A DNA stretch of 64,000 bases from Datisca glomerata (GCA_003255025.1 QANY01004982.1:806591-870590); one strand, 5' to 3'; shown: positions 33,401 through 45,782, counted from the stretch's first letter. Notes: a model not told the origin generated them from the sequence alone. Translations and numbers: made by a program.

Positions 33401-34135
33401 TTTGTCTTTCCTTCATGTGGCCCCTTCCTGTTCGGTCAGAGCAATTATGGTATCAATAATTCGAAAAGGCTCTTTACCCTTGTCTGGAGTCTCTTTTTTC
33501 GCTGCTTGTTTACGTTCTTCCTTAAAAACTTATTGTTGAAGGTATTCTTCCTTTTACAAGTTCTTCAATGTAGTATTTGAGTTGCAAGCAGTCTTTGGTA
33601 TGACTCCCGCAGCTTTTGTGGAATGAACAATTCTTGTCTTTGTCTATGGTACTAGACTCTTTTATCAAAGACGCTGGTCTTTTCAACCAAGTTTTATTTT
33701 TTCTATTTTCTTAAGGATTTGATTTACATGTATTTGTGAGAAGCGTATAGATTTTATCCCTTGGGTGAATCCTTTCATTGTACTTCCCTGTTTTTAGTGC
33801 TTCCCATTTATATTGACCCTGTATGTCGTTCTTCTTCGCTCTTTGGGTTCTTTTCTTTCTTGAACTGGAGTTGTGATCGACTTTTTGTTGCTCTTATGCT
33901 CTCTTATGTTTTCTTTTCTTCTTCCAATGTAATATATGTGTGCCCGCTAAGATGTTTCTACCATTGATAGCGGTTTAACCTTCAAGAAATCATCGAATAG
34001 TGGGGAGTTTAGGTCCAATCACCATATGAAAGCCAGCCTCACCACTCGATCATTGCAGTTTTCTACTTTAGCCATTTTGTCTTTAAATCTATGTGTGTGT
34101 TCACGCAACGATTCTACTTTCTTAATTGATAGTCA
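33401..34135 (-). pseudogene. Tat A gag, C-terminal half
   Basis: The minus strand reads VESLREHTHRFKDKMAKVEN next to the CACTA-2 insertion. Near 33550-33660 it reads CSFHKSCGSHTKDCLQLKYY with IEELVKGRIP, the H.GH.T..C..LK..IE.L motif at the end of Tat gag. It is separated by CACTA-2 from the N-terminal half at 37633-38250. Confidence 0.78.
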
Positions 34136-34670
34136 CACTACAATAATAATATTCTTTATTAGGACTAAGTTATAGGGTTCAGCGAAAAGTCCTATGAAAG
34201 ACTTTGAAAAAAATGAAGGGCTCCATTTGATTAAAAATACTAATATATTAGTTAGGCGGGGGATTGAAAATTGCAAAAAGTTGAAATTTAGGGACTTTGA
34301 AACCTCTGTTCCACCTCTCCCCTATACACAATATGTTCCCCCTCTCCAATACACAATTTGTTCCCTCCCCCCACCTCTCTCTCTCTCTCTCTCTCAGTCA
34401 TCAAAACTTCACAAATGCCCTACCAGCTCCATTCAGACGTAGGCGATGCTGAACCCATGAGAATAGAATCGCTTCAAGCCCTAGATCACAACATTCCAGC
34501 TCCTTTTAGACACAAGCCCCAATTTTGAAGCAAGCAAACTGAACCGCTTCAAGGCCTAGATTCACCAGTTAAAGCAGAATGACGATGATTCTAGCCACCA
34601 CGATAAGCAAAAGACGTCCCAGATCTAAAGCCAGCGAACAAATCTCTTGTCGTGCCCCTACTTTGTTTAA

Positions 34671-34673
<3 letters not shown>

Positions 34674-34721
<48 letters not shown>
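34674..34721. repeat. (TC)n microsatellite in CACTA-2
   Basis: About 24 CT/TC units. A shorter CT run lies at 34375-34396. Open frames across it are low-complexity artefacts. Confidence 0.95.
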
Positions 34722-34723
<2 letters not shown>

Positions 34724-36599
34724 GTGATGGTATTCACTTGTTCTTTTCTCTAACTTTTTGTTTTCATTTCTAATGGTCATTTTTATAATTTCTTGATTCC
34801 AGTAGGTTGCGGCAGTGCTCTGAGCAATGGCTACCAAAGGTTTATTTATTCTATATCCTCTCTTTTTGCCTATTGATAATAGTATTTAAATTTTTTGTGA
34901 TGCTTTTAACATGGTTTCTCTATAATCCAAAATCTAAGCCCAAAAATTTTGTCTCCTCTCATTCAGGAGTCATTTAGTTCTCTATTTTCACAGCCTTATC
35001 AATGATTCTTGCTCTCTCCATCCTCGATTTAACTCAAATCAGACCCCTCCTTTTATTTTGAACTACATATTCTCCGGTAAGAGCCGAAGGTCCTAGTTNN
35101 NCCCCCTATTCTTCATTTTTTTCTTTCTATTAAAGTTTTGCGAACTACCTGATGCATCATCATTGGGTAGATCTGATTTGGTAGGTTGTACCATAGATGG
35201 ATCTGATTTTGTTTTTATGCAATGATTTGTTCTCTGTAGTGATTTGTTCTCAGATTCTCCAGTCGATAGTGTTCTCAGGTGCCTTCAACTCTTGGTTAGT
35301 GGGACAATTGATTGGTATGCACTTTGTTTAATGAGAGTACGATTTCTAATTTGTTTATCGGCTTCACAGTTTAGGATCTCCTATAACCTCTCTCAAATAC
35401 AAAAATTTATGTAGGGCTTGGCAATTTCCCTAAATTATAACCCACTCATTGTTGTAACTAAGCAAAATAGTTACCCCTCCCATCTCCTTTCCAACACAAA
35501 CCTTAAAGTTCATGAAGGTAAGAAAATTTTAGTTGGAGTGTTGGACTACGCCCTTTAATGTTCGCACAGATAATTATTCTGGAATGTTCGAAAAGCAAAA
35601 TTTATACTAGATCGGACTTGAATTTTCATGCATCAGTAGCCCATTCTCGTTTGTTTTATGTGTTTTCATGATTATTTATTTCATATGAGATATCATGTTG
35701 ACCAAGTATGGTCGCAGTTAGTGGCTGGAATTTTCATTTCCCAGGGAGGGACTCCTATCAAACAATAGCCTCAACAAGACCTTTTCGAGATTCTCTGTCT
35801 CAACAATCCCACTTAAAATTCATGCAAGTGCATTAATGGTTCATTATGTGATTTTTAGGCTCAATTGAACTAGGCAGCATAAAAGAAACTAAAGTCCATA
35901 AATAGGTGAAGCACTTACAGAACATTATCCTATATTCTGTGCATCTAGTTGCAATTGGGATGATGTGAGTTAAGAATAATATTGTATGTCTTTGTTTTAA
36001 GTAGTTAAGGTTTGTTTCAAGTAGCTACAACTTATATTCTCTGAAACCAGTTTCTTCTTATTCTCAAATTTTTGTTAATAATTCGTTAGATAATAGTTAT
36101 AAGTCTTTACGTTTGCACATACACGACGAGAAAATAATGAATTTCTAGTAGTTAGAAGTTAATGAAAAATGAGAGAGCTGATATTCCTGAACAATAGTAG
36201 AACCAAAATGTGATATTGTTGCCTGCAAGTATGTTATGCTTAAGTTGCGGACAACTTCATATTGGGTATTGAAATTGGTAGTTGTCGTCTTAAAAGCCAG
36301 TCCTTCATTTGACATCATCAAGTGATAATTTTTAGCTGATCTATATTATCCTATGAGAATTCTTGCTTGCTTGTCTGAAAGTAAGATTCCCTCAGCTTCA
36401 ACTTTACCACGATTATCTTTATACTGTAATATCCAAATTGAAATGGCAGAATGCCATAGGAGATGTGGCGAAACCTTATACAGTTCTGTGATTGGAAGAT
36501 AATAATGCAATGCTCTGTGATTAGGGCCATAGATGAATGCTTTTGACATTGGTGTTAGAAACACTAGTGTCAGGAAAAAAAACTAAAAAGAATGAAGAT

Positions 36600-37035
36600 C
36601 TAAATTGAGACTTGTTTTTATTTGTGTAGTAAATGATTTAAGACTTTGTTTCCATTTCCATTATGATGAAATTGAGACTTCAAGACTTTGTGTTTGTGTT
36701 AGCAAATGATTTTAGTTAGTTCTTTTTTATGTAAACAATTGGTTTGAGTTTTGTGCTCATAATATCATTTTCATTCCTCATCTACTCTATTTGGTTCAGT
36801 TGACATTACTAAAGAAATAGAGTCGACCTTCGGTTACTAACCTTCTTTTGTAATGAATTTGAGACTTGTTTTTATTTGTGGTAGTAAATGATTTCAGACT
36901 TTGTTTTCATTTCCACTGTGATGAATTTAAGACTTCAAGGCTTTGTGTTTGTGTTTGTGTTAGTAAATGATTTCAGTTGGTTCCTATTATGTAACAGTTG
37001 GTTTAATTTTTGGGCTCATAATATCTTTTACAGGC
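36600..37035. repeat. About 175-bp direct duplication in CACTA-2
   Basis: 36600-36770 and 36855-37035 share long blocks ('gagacttgtttttatttgtg', 'agtaaatgattt.agactttg', 'tttgggctcataatatc'-like), about 80 bp apart. Short GTTTGT expansions differ between copies. Confidence 0.75.
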
Positions 37036-37632
37036 TCACACCATAAAAGGATGGAAGGCAAACTCGTTTTCATAGATATGGCTTCTTTTGGTGGAGCATT
37101 TTTTTGGAGGAGACATGTCATTCTTAGAATTAATAGATTTTTTGTATTTATAAAATATATTTTAGATGACTTTAAGTAGAAACTTAGAAAAGCTTATTGA
37201 TATTTGTATTTTTTATGAAATGATTTGTAAGAATTCATTTTATCATATATATTGTTATTTATAGTTCTATTTTTATTTATGAATACATGTAATTTTAGAA
37301 TACATTTAATTTTATGAATACATTGAATTTTAAAATTTAATAGCAGGTACAAAAATCCTATAAAAGACCTTATAAAAAGGAGTCTTTTATAGGTACAAAA
37401 CCCTATAAAAGACCTAGTTTTTTCATAGGGATAGAAAACCTTATAATATATCAGGTTTTTTATTGGGGTAAAACCGCTATAAAAAATCAGGTCTTTTATT
37501 GGGGATCCGGGACCCTATAAAAAATCTCAGACCTATTATAGCGCCCGAAAACATAGGATTTTGCGGAACGTTGAAAAAGGTCTTTTATAGGGGTTTTGCC
37601 TCTTATAAAAGGTAGTTTTTGTTGTATTGTCA

Positions 37633-38264
37633 AGATATATTTTGAATCTTCCATAACCGAGCGGTACGTGGAGTACTCTTCTAGGAAAAAAATATAGTAG
37701 TAAAATTATTAATTCGATGAGAAGGAAGGGAGAGATACCACTTTAAGGCTCTGTCGTCCAGATTGGTTGGACATATTTTGCACATGAGTTTGTCTTCATG
37801 CTGGTATAAGGCCATCACTTCTTTAAAATATCTAAGGTGGTCTACAGGATTAGTTTTCCTTTCATAGCACTTGAATTTGGGGGTTACGAATTTTCTTGGG
37901 ATCAGGGCAGAAAGTACTTTCTAGACTCAAGGGTGATTGTGTGAGCAGTTCTAGGTCTTCTTTTTCCATACCCCCAATTTTCACATTTCCATCATTTTTC
38001 TCTCTAGCATTTCTTTAATTGCTTTTTTTTTTTGTCATTGGCTCCAACGGGCGACTATACCCGTCTACTTCCTTTTCTATTGTCCTTGGACTGGATTTCA
38101 ACCTCTTTTATCGTACGTTTTGGCTTGCTTCAGGGTTAATTGTACTAGTGTATTTGTCCGTCTTGTTCAACACGTTGGCTTTAAGAATTGTGTTTGATCT
38201 ACTTCTCGGCATCTTGAATTGTCTTCTTGATTTTTCTAAGTCACTCTCAATGAAAGTACCAAAC
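37633..38264 (-). pseudogene. Tat A gag, N-terminal half, and primer-binding site
   Basis: The minus strand reads NPVDHLRYFKEVMALYQHED, MCKICPTNLDDRALKWYLSL and PSHRINNFTTIFF (about 37690-37860), the Retrotrans_gag domain, matching element B. It ends at the CACTA-2 junction. Just inside the LTR (38264 leftwards) is TTTGGTACTTTCATTGAGAG, the counterpart of B's TTTGGCGCTTTCATTGAGAG. Confidence 0.78.
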
Positions 38265-38619
38265 TGTAAAGAAAATTTACATGCACTAAAAATATAAGTG
38301 AATGGGAATTGAGTTGCGAGAAAATTGAACTTAAAGCAAGAGTAATAGTATATTCAATTGTGTGTTTTGAGGTCATATAGACCCCTATTTATACATAAAG
38401 AAACATTTATTTCTATGGATATTGTCTTTCCCTTGCTGCTTATTCGGAGCCATTTTATGATGTTTAATTCTGTCGTTGGAGCAGTTATGGTATTTCTGGA
38501 ACGTTCCCCTTTGTAACCGACGATTTCATCTAACGGTCCTTAGTGTCTAGATCCATGTTTAGCTTGATGATTGGTTAAGCCTTTATCACATGTCTTACGT
38601 ACTATTAAAATACCGTACA
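38265..38619 (-). repeat. 5' LTR of Tat element A
   Basis: TGTAAAGAAA...CCGTACA in plus reading, a copy of 15907-16259. It is followed by ATATC, the target duplication shared with 15902-15906. Confidence 0.85.
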
Positions 38620-40500
38620 ATATCCTTTTTAAGAACAAAAATCCTAGTGGATAGATCACTTTCTAAGAGGTAAGTCATTAATTAACCTAAAAAAATATGT
38701 AGTAGATAAATAACCCTTTATAGTTGGTGTAATTTAAATAGTTTGTGGGTTCTCGAAAATACCATTTATTTTAATTTCCCTACATATTTTGCATTATTTA
38801 GTTAATTAATTAAATATTAAAGATATCAATTATCCCATATTTATAGCAGCAGTTATAGAGTTATAGAGGTTATAAATGATTTTATTTTTTTAATTTAATT
38901 ACAAATTTTACCTTTCATATTTTTTTCTAAAATTTAGGTTCCCTCTCCCTTCCATCAATTTTCAGTTTTAGTCTCTTATTTATGTGTTTAAAGTCTTTAA
39001 GAAATAGTTTTTTCATTGACTTAAATATTGTTGGTGTAGAAAAAGAATGTACATGTTCTATTCGAGTTATTGCAACTTTTCTTATACTATATAATTAAAT
39101 AAACTATTTGACCCAGTGATGTTTTTAAAAAAGTTATTTGTTTGATTCTTTTGGTCTCTTTGATCATTGTTGGTTGTCAATCTCATTCATTTATTTTATT
39201 CTGTTCATTTGATTAAATGAAAAAATTACAGTCAGAATTGAATTATGTTTTTGAAAAAGCAAGATGTGATATTTTTTTCTTTAAATTAATTTAGTCACGT
39301 AAGTTTATAGATTATAGTAAAATATGATTTTTAATAAGAATTTTTTATATTTCTTTAGATTTTTCATTTATTTAATTACCTATTAGAAATTCATATTTCA
39401 AATATTCTATAAATTTAGGAGTAGCATAGAAGTAATTGGTGATTGCACATTTTATATTTAATTTCAAATATTTGATTTGTTGATATTAATCCCTAAATTA
39501 AATCTCATTCTTCTCTCTCATCAATGTTCGGCTTTCAATGATTTGTTCACTCCATCATCGGATGTCGAATTTCTCCATCTTCTAAATTTGGTATACATAT
39601 TTCCTGCTTAATTGCTTTTCTTTACTTTTTTAGAGAAAAAAATTATTTCTTTTCATCATAACCATCTGCATGCAACCATCTACAATAATTGTATTAAATA
39701 AATATTAATATAATATTAAAAATAATTATGATCTTAAATTAAATATTAAAAATAATTATGATCTTAAATTAATGTTAATACAATATTATCCGATGTTAAT
39801 TAATACTCTATTTGTTCAATATTAAATTATTCTAAATCGTTGTTAATATCATATCATTTGATTGTTAACGTATTTGTTAGCGTTTATATCATATCTTGAA
39901 TAAACGTGAATATCATATTATGTATTAACAGTCTAAGTATTATATCATATATTAAATAAATATTAATATCATCTTAAATAAATGTTAATACAATATTATG
40001 CGTTATCCTAAATAAATGTTAGTGCATACTATCTAAATTTAATATATTGCTAACATTTCATCATAATATAAATATTATTTATAACTTTATAATAGAAAAA
40101 TGGTCACTTAATATGATATTCGTATTTAATTAATAAATATTATCATAACCACCCAAATTTGAAGGATTTGCTAATTTAAATTTGAAAAATTACGAAAAAC
40201 TCTGAGTATAAATATGGGATAAGGACATTATAAATAAATCATAAAAATTAAAAATTATCATTTATCTACTTCAAATTCTTTTTGATCAATACCTAACTTA
40301 ATACTATAAAAGTGGGCTATATATATCATTTTCCCTTTTAAGAATCGTACTGGCCCTTTAACAGAAACGAAGAGCTGTCCTGTTGACAATTCAAAGGTCA
40401 TCATCCTACATAGAACACGTATCAGACAGTTGTGACGTTGCAGCTTCCACTTATTCTTATATCCACTTGTAACCCAAACCAAAGCTACATGACTAATAAC
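38620..40500. other. AT-rich intergenic DNA without a recognised gene
   Basis: Very AT-rich. A 28-bp segment ('attaaaaataattatgatct' plus 8 bases) is repeated in tandem near 39715-39772, followed by loosely repeated 'aaatgttaata' motifs to about 40020. An unassigned minus-strand 74-codon frame lies at 40258-40482. The first bases may continue the older copia LTR interrupted by Tat A. Confidence 0.5.
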
Positions 40501-43500
40501 TTAGTCTTAACGAGTCACTCTTCAATGTCGAGAATTTTTTTCCGGCATTAATGCTAAGGCAATTAATAGCCCTTAGATTTGTCAAACAAATCTAGACCAT
40601 TGATGAGTTTCTAGCCTTGAAACCGGATGCTCAGGTTACCTTCTTCTTTCAACTTTCCCTTCTTCTTCTCATCCTCTCTCATTATTCAAACAAAAATCTA
40701 GGCCACGCGATTTTCTCTACACCTCACGTGACTTCACCACCAACTATATTTCCTTCTTCCTTTCATCCTCTGTTGGCTGGCCTCAATCTCATTCTTGATC
40801 TTTCTCTTTCCTTTTCTGAAACTCAAATTGGTGCCATGTAAGCTCTCCCTCTCTCGATCTCCTTTAGTTTCTTCTTTTCCCCCCATAAACTCATTTCCCT
40901 CAACTGTCGATGATGGTTTCTAGGGTTTCCATCCTAGACTATTCTAACATTGTTTTTTTCATCTTGAGCTCGATTAAGGCTTGGAGCTGGGGTTTCAGAT
41001 AAGCATTGTTTGTTGACGATGTGAATTTCAGCTCGTTTTTTCGTAACATCCTAATTTTTTTCATTTCTAAGGCGAGATATTGTTTACATTTTCTTGAGCT
41101 TGAAAGCTCTATTTTTTGTTTTTTTTTGTTTGGAACTAAGGGGTTTTAGTTCTATAACTGAAAATTTGTGATTTAAAATCAAGTTTTTGGTTTGCTTTGG
41201 TTTTGATATTTGATTTCATTCTAGATGGAGATGCTTTTTAATGTTGAGACCTACACGAAATTTCTTTCCTCCTCCAGTCTTCCCTTAATTTTGAAAAATT
41301 TAAATGTTGAGAATCTAACTCTTATGTCTTGTAAAGCTGCAATGATGGAGTTCAAGATTAACATGGCAAAGATGCTGCTTAGGAACCTAAGCAAAAGTAA
41401 TATTCAAAATGTTTGATATCTAGAAGAACTCACTGTATGCTACCAAACAAATGAAACTATTTTTTCTCAATTTTAACTTGTGATGCATTGGATGTCATTC
41501 TCGATTTTTTACTGATTTTTTATCTCCATTCAATTTGATTAATGTTTTCATATCCCAATTCTAATTTTGTCCAACATTGCTATATGTCCTAGAAAAACAA
41601 AACAGTGAACAAAGTTTCTTTTGTATGTTGATGGTGGTTGTTTAATAATCAATAGGAGTGGAGGTTCTAGAGAGAAATCTATGGAAGATTCTACATTATG
41701 ATTGTAGCACTTACTTTTTTTTCACTTATTTTCTCAATTGAAATAAATGGAGGTTCTGGAGAGAAATCTATAGAAGATTCTATATAAAAAATTATCTCTA
41801 TTGTGGGTGGGGTCATTTAGTTTCTATTGTTGTTTTCATCGCAGAAATGGCTTAGTAATTCTAATGGTATTTATTATTTACTTATTCTAAGGCTAGCTAT
41901 CAAGAAATTTATATTGTGTGCAACGTGGGCATGCACATAGACGTGTGTTCGAGATTTAGTTTGATGATATAGAAGTGTGAATGGAGTTCTGTTTACAGCT
42001 AGTTATGTCCAAGTTTCCTACTTTTCATTCATTATATATGTTTCTTAGTTTGTTGAATGGCCCTTGATTTTGTTATTCCAAGTGATTAATCTCAACACAC
42101 GTAGCATACCATATAAGCTATATGGGCCAACTTTTTAAGATCTGTCATATTTCTAAACATTGTACCTATTATTTGTCTATCTGTGCAGGTTAATGCTTCT
42201 CAGGTATGTCCCATACTTCCATCTATCAGTGAAATGTTTTGTTTCTTATCCAAGAAAAAGTCTTGAATCTGTTTGGGGAGTTATTTTTCAGATTTGGCCT
42301 TTACGTTAATGTGAAATTGTGATATCAACTATTATGTCTCTGCTTGGAACATGTCCTTTAGTAAGTAACATGTTTTAGAGGTTGCAAACTTCAATGTTGT
42401 AATGCACCTTTGTGGGATGCTAAATTTTGCTACATATTAAATTTTGCTATGTAAGGTAAAAGATTTTATTTAATTTCTTTAAACAATCCAAGTAAAATCA
42501 GCAAGAGCAGGTTCAAGCATTGGTGTTACAGACTTATAGTTGTATATGGTGTGGTTGATACCCTCAGAAAAGCAAATAAAATAATTTTAGAGGTACTCCA
42601 CTTTCTCAAATATGATACTCTAATACATGATACTAACCAACTTAATTTTGAAGCAATGTTATGCACTAACACAATCACCAATTGTATTGTACTCAAATGT
42701 GGACAGGAAAACTAATGCTTGATAGAAGATATTCACAATATGGTAATATCTCATTTATTTTTTGTTTTCTATTTTGCATAGGGAATTGATGATAAAGTCA
42801 TTATTGAAGTATTTCTTGAAGGAGGGATTAAGTTTACAGCTATTATCCTTGGTGTAGGATCTACCTTTGATTGCAATCATGTTGTATTAATACCTATTGA
42901 AGTGTGAGTTTTACCTCAAGTCTCTTTTTCATTGTTTCTAGTTCCTTAAGATAATTGTTGAATTTTTTTTTAATGACTAGGTGGAGCTTCAATTCCATGG
43001 TAGTGTTGGTACAATAGTTTTTATACAAATTAACTTGGTAAACTAAGAAGGGTGTCATATCTTTTAAGAATTATACAAGTACAATAGTGGCATGGATGGT
43101 AAATGGTACAACTGATAAGTCTATACAGACTTTTTATATACTAGTCTACAATTCTATGGCTCTTAAATAATTTTTATTTCCTCTATCAGCCTAGTTGGTA
43201 CTACTCAAGTATATTGTATGGATTATTGTACCTATAAGCGAATCTCTTAGATTGAACTAAATGTTGTTGGAATTTTTTGTATACCTCTATGCAAGGGTAT
43301 TCAAGTTTAGATGGACCTAGTAAACATCAAACCACAGGTAAGGTATTGAACTTTTGGTTAGTTAGTGTTGCTATAAAACGAGCTCGTATTTTATCTTTGT
43401 TCCATTGGGATTCAGACCAGAAATAAATAGGCTTACTCTTCAATTGAACTCAAATGAGTTTTTAGTCTATTTTCTAAGAAAAAGATATAATGTGAAGTTT

Positions 43501-43740
43501 GTTGGCCGACGTTTTTCTTGAGCATGAGTTCATGAAAGAAAATTTTTGGTTTCTTTTGTGCCGAGGTCACCCAACTGTAATTTGTTGGTTCTCATGTCTC
43601 ATGTTTACCTTAATTTTTATCTGCTTACCGAACCAAGTAATTTGGTTATACTCTCTTGGTTTTTGTTGTATTCAGATAGTTTCTTATAGAAGGATGGTTG
43701 TGTTAACATGTAGGAATGGCATATTTGTGTGAGTTATGGA
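40501..43740 (+). other. Unassigned region with gene-like base composition
   Basis: 40650-40930 has the CT-rich, ATG-containing look of a plant 5' region ('ctctccctctctcgatctcc', 'ttctagggtttcc'). Open stretches at 41225-41416 (63 codons) and 42783-42905 are the most protein-like. The second lies after an AG and before a GTGAG and reads DDKVIIEVFLEGGIKFTAII. I recognise no family and cannot join the pieces into one frame. A 40-bp direct repeat ('ggaggttct.gagagaaatct') occurs at 41656 and 41749. It may be a decayed gene or a transposon without readable domains. Confidence 0.3.
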
Positions 43741-44249
43741 GTCATTATTGGGTACTTGGTTGCTATAGCAACACTATATGTGTTTCAACTAGTGCATGGT
43801 GGGCTACAACATGTTAAAAGAGACTGATAGTCGAGTAGTCAGTTGTTATTTTCTTTTAACTGTCTTTGATTCTTAAAAGTTAGTTGGATTTTCATTTTAC
43901 ATTCAAATTTCCCCATAGGTTGACCACACACTCGTTTTTCTCATTTTTAAGAGAGTCCAACAAGATGGAAAGGATCCAAGATATATGATTACAACGTAGG
44001 AGAGACACGTTGCAACAAAATATCCTTTCAAGCCATATTTATTTATTTATTGATGATACACACTGATTTGTTTAAATGATGGAGTCCTATTACAAATAAG
44101 TGATATTTTTGTCATAGTTGGATATAAGAGACACAATGCAACTTGGAATGAAATGATGTGTTTTTAAAGTGTTTAGAAAGGGTTGTGACGAAAAAATATT
44201 CATATGTAGTGTTACTAATGAATGAGATGTTTATTTACATATGAGACTA

Positions 44250-45540
44250 GTACGTGAAATGACTAAGTGTATAAATGGTAAAATGTGTGAAAATGACCAA
44301 GTATATGAAACTGGCTAAGTGTGTGAAAATGATCAAGTATATAAAAATGACCAAATGTGTAAAAATGATCAAGTATATGAAAATGACCAAGTGTGTGAAA
44401 ATAGTCAAGTGTATGAAAATATAGCTAAGTGTGTAATTCATACTTAATTCAATCTAATTTTAAATATGGCTAAGTGTGTAAAATTGGCTAAGTGTAAAAA
44501 TGGCTAAGTGTGTAAGAATGACTAAGTGTGTAAAAACGACTAAGTGTGTAAAAATGACTAAGTACAGAAAAACAACTATATAAAAATGTATGAAAATGAC
44601 CAAGTGTGTGAATATATAATTTATCGACTATGTAAAGCATGCGAAAATTTCTAAGTGTAGAAATGACTCAATGTGTGAAAATGACTAAATGTGTGAAAAT
44701 GACAAGTGTATGAAACTTTTTAAGTATTTGAAATTGGTTAAGACCTCAAAAGCATCTAACTTATGTTCATAATCTTAAAAAAATAATGAAAACGAAACAA
44801 ACATCACCTTTTCGGTGTAGCCGATCATTTAGTTGGAGTTGAAAATTGAAGATCCAAACAAAGAAATTGAAGAGCCAAGTGTATTTGAAGTTGAAAGAAT
44901 TAAGAAGTAGTTGGAATGTGTTTAGTTGAGTGAAATTTTGGATTTTAAGGGTGGTTTATGAAGAGTAATTGCTCATATTAATTGCACAGCCATTAGACAC
45001 CAATCAAATGCCAAACAATATGTAAATGTATTGGCACTTGTTGTAAAATGGAAACAACATAATCAATAATACATTCTTAACCGTCATAGAAAGGTCATAA
45101 AAACTATTGTATTTATTAAGTGTGTAAACAAATGGCTAAGTGCATGAAAATATGGCTAACTATATGAAAATAAATACATGAAAAATGCCAAAGTGTGAAA
45201 ATGACTAAGTGTTTGAAATGTGCGAAAATGGTTAAGTGTGAAAATAAGTAAGTTTGTGAAAATAACTAAGTGTTTGAAAGTGTGTGAAATTGTTAAATGT
45301 GTGAAAATGATCAAATGTGTGAATAGAGCTAAGTGTGTAAAATGACCAAGTGTGTGAATATAGCTAAGTGTGTAAAAATGACTAAGTGTGTGAAAAAGAT
45401 AAATGCAATGCGTAATTTTATGAGAGGGAGAGAGAGATCTAGAATTTATAAGTATATGAAATGCATAATTGTGTGAAATTAATATGTATGCCTAAGTGTG
45501 AAAATATGGCTAAGTGCATGAGAATAAATAAGTGTATCAA
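44250..45540. repeat. 18-bp minisatellite, two blocks
   Basis: Degenerate tandem units of the type 'atgactaagtgtgtgaaa' fill 44250-44740 and 45110-45540, with unrelated AT-rich sequence between. The period of 18 bp is six codons, so the array stays open on the minus strand (44247-44441) as a hexapeptide repeat (HLVIFI/YLIIFT). This is almost certainly not a real protein. Confidence 0.85.
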
Positions 45541-45588
45541 AATAAGTAGGTCCAAACACCAAAATGAGGATTTAAACGCCATCACTAC

Positions 45589-45782
45589 ATGGCGAGTCGC
45601 CATTCAAGACTGGCGTTTGGGCCCAAAACGCCAGTCATGGCTGGCGATTCGCCTACCATGATCAGCTTTTGGGCCTGCTGGTGGCGTTGAGGCTCCAAAC
45701 GCCATGGTAATAAGTGTTTGGCTCGTGTCCCAGTGACACGGGCTAAACGTCTGTGTGTCTGGCGTTTGGGGCCCAAACGCCA
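45589..45782. repeat. GC-rich cluster of perfect and near-perfect palindromes
   Basis: Within 200 bp: ATGGCGAGTCGCCAT (45589-45603, perfect); a 29-bp near-palindrome with arms GACTGGCGTTT/AAACGCCAGTC around GGGCCC (45608-45636); GGCGATTCGCC (45642-45652); CGTGTC/GACACG arms (45724-45740); and a 23-bp palindrome with arms TGGCGTTTGGG/CCCAAACGCCA (45760-45782). The block is GC-rich in AT-rich surroundings. Diverged relatives ('catggcgtttgg', 'aggcgattg', 'gtgattcgcc') recur at 46480-46600. Confidence 0.85.

Larger units (their letters stand above)
34136..37629. mobile_element. CACTA-2 DNA transposon (3.5 kb) in Tat A gag
   Basis: The left end CACTACAATAATAATATTC (34136) and right end TTTTTGTTGTATTG (37629; reverse complement CAATACAACAAAAA) are flanked by a 3-bp duplication, TCA (34133-34135 and 37630-37632). 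The insertion cuts the gag frame cleanly. The right 320 bp has repeated 'cctataaaagacct'/'ggtcttttatagg' subterminal motifs. No transposase frame is visible. The interior resembles captured host untranslated sequence: CT-rich tracts and an isolated exon-like 'ATGGCTACCAAAG|gttt' at 34828. A gap of three N lies at 35099-35101. Confidence 0.85.
15907..38619 (-). mobile_element. Tat-lineage Ty3/gypsy retrotransposon A (host of nested insertions)
   Basis: Two LTR copies (15907-16259 and 38265-38619) in the same orientation are flanked by the same 5 bp, ATATC (15902-15906 and 38620-38624). In minus orientation the order is 5' LTR (right), PBS, gag, protease, RT, RNase H plus second RNase H, then an opposite-strand ORF, then the 3' LTR (left). 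An ORF antisense to pol next to the 3' LTR and a second RNase H are traits of the Tat lineage. Element B is inserted in the antisense ORF (at 16919) and CACTA-2 in gag (at 34136). Integrase and most of the antisense ORF are deleted at about 30.7 kb. Without nested DNA the remnant is about 5.5 kb. Confidence 0.85.

Noticed and set aside
44247..44441. 64-codon minus-strand open frame (HLVIFI repeats)
   Set aside because: Produced by the 18-bp minisatellite; period is a multiple of three.
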